Shown here: positions 63,791-64,000 of the stretch, one piece after another
Position numbering within the stretch: the first letter of the stretch is position 1
Layout: the number at the start of each line of letters is the position of its first letter
DNA from: Echiichthys vipera
Lineage: Eukaryota; Chordata; Actinopteri; Perciformes; Trachinidae
Direction: 5' to 3'
Length of the DNA: 64,000 nucleotides
Assembly (NCBI GenBank): GCA_963691815.1
Contig: OY829661.1
Coordinates: 25,386,000-25,449,999 of the forward strand
Translations under genes and position numbers: made by a program
Notes under the pieces: generated by a model
What the model was told of the DNA's origin: nothing
The model's input: only the letters and a program-made list of their open reading frames with translations
The model's database searches: none

Positions 63791-64000
63791 TTTATTTATT
63801 TACATTATTTTCTACGGTGGATAAACATATAAATATGTATGTTTTCTCTTTTTTGTGGTGTATATACACATATGCAGCAAATTCTGGCAATGTGTTTAAT
63901 GGATAAATGGATGGATTAATACTGCATATAATAATTATAACTCGTTTTATTAAAGATAGTGTAACTTGTTGCTGCTCATGGGGGAATTGTGTAAGTCATA

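Overview
The window is vertebrate nuclear DNA, most likely from a spiny-rayed (acanthomorph) teleost. The evidence is a multi-exon gene with GT-AG introns, together with dense fish-type repeats: tRNA-derived SINEs, 3' ends of RTE/Rex3-like LINEs, Harbinger-type and hAT-type DNA elements, CA/GA microsatellites and a 34-base poly-G run. The species cannot be named from the sequence alone.

The one gene I can support is tenascin-C (tnc), on the minus strand. It fills the left third of the window and runs off the left edge. I place 15 coding exons between 20456 (ATG) and 1666. Every junction has a GT donor and AG acceptor, and the phases fit throughout. The exons encode, in order: a signal peptide and N-terminal assembly segment with a heptad coiled coil; one partial and 13 complete tenascin EGF-like repeats in a single exon; five fibronectin type III (FNIII) domains matching the constitutive TNC repeats 1-5; and six further FNIII domains, each in one phase 1-1 exon, which are candidates for the alternatively spliced block. 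The last constant FNIII domains and the fibrinogen-like globe lie beyond base 1. The protein readable here is about 1691 residues. Notable points are loss of both known integrin motifs in FNIII-3 (RGD reads SGD; the IDG loop is replaced) and two long non-FNIII linkers at the start of exons 11 and 12.

Exon 2 has a strong acceptor at 20543, so a noncoding exon 1 should lie to the right. A TATA-like box near 28173-28180 (minus strand), in unique sequence, is my best promoter candidate but is unproven. The interval 20.5-28 kb would then be intron 1. It includes unique homeodomain-site-rich sequence at 26.5-26.8 kb that looks like a candidate enhancer.

From 28 to 62 kb I see no convincing gene. 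The region is intergenic DNA built from repeats: tRNA-type SINE families A and B, RTE 3' ends (one a twin-priming inversion with a 12-bp target duplication), four copies of a Harbinger-like MITE with TWA target duplications, hAT fragments, a roughly 306-bp tandem repeat at 46.9-48.1 kb and locally duplicated blocks at 52-56.5 kb. At 62.6-63.0 kb a CpG-rich stretch with a YY1-like site may be the promoter of a neighbouring gene. The right edge is AT-rich tandem sequence.

The most interesting observations are the altered integrin sites and linkers of the tenascin, a short Myb/SANT-like reading frame of identical length in all four MITE copies, CRE palindromes spread by those MITEs, a SINE whose 3' tail resembles that of the local RTE LINE, and a long intronic hairpin in tnc intron 5. 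I found no prokaryote-style system, CRISPR array or viral gene.
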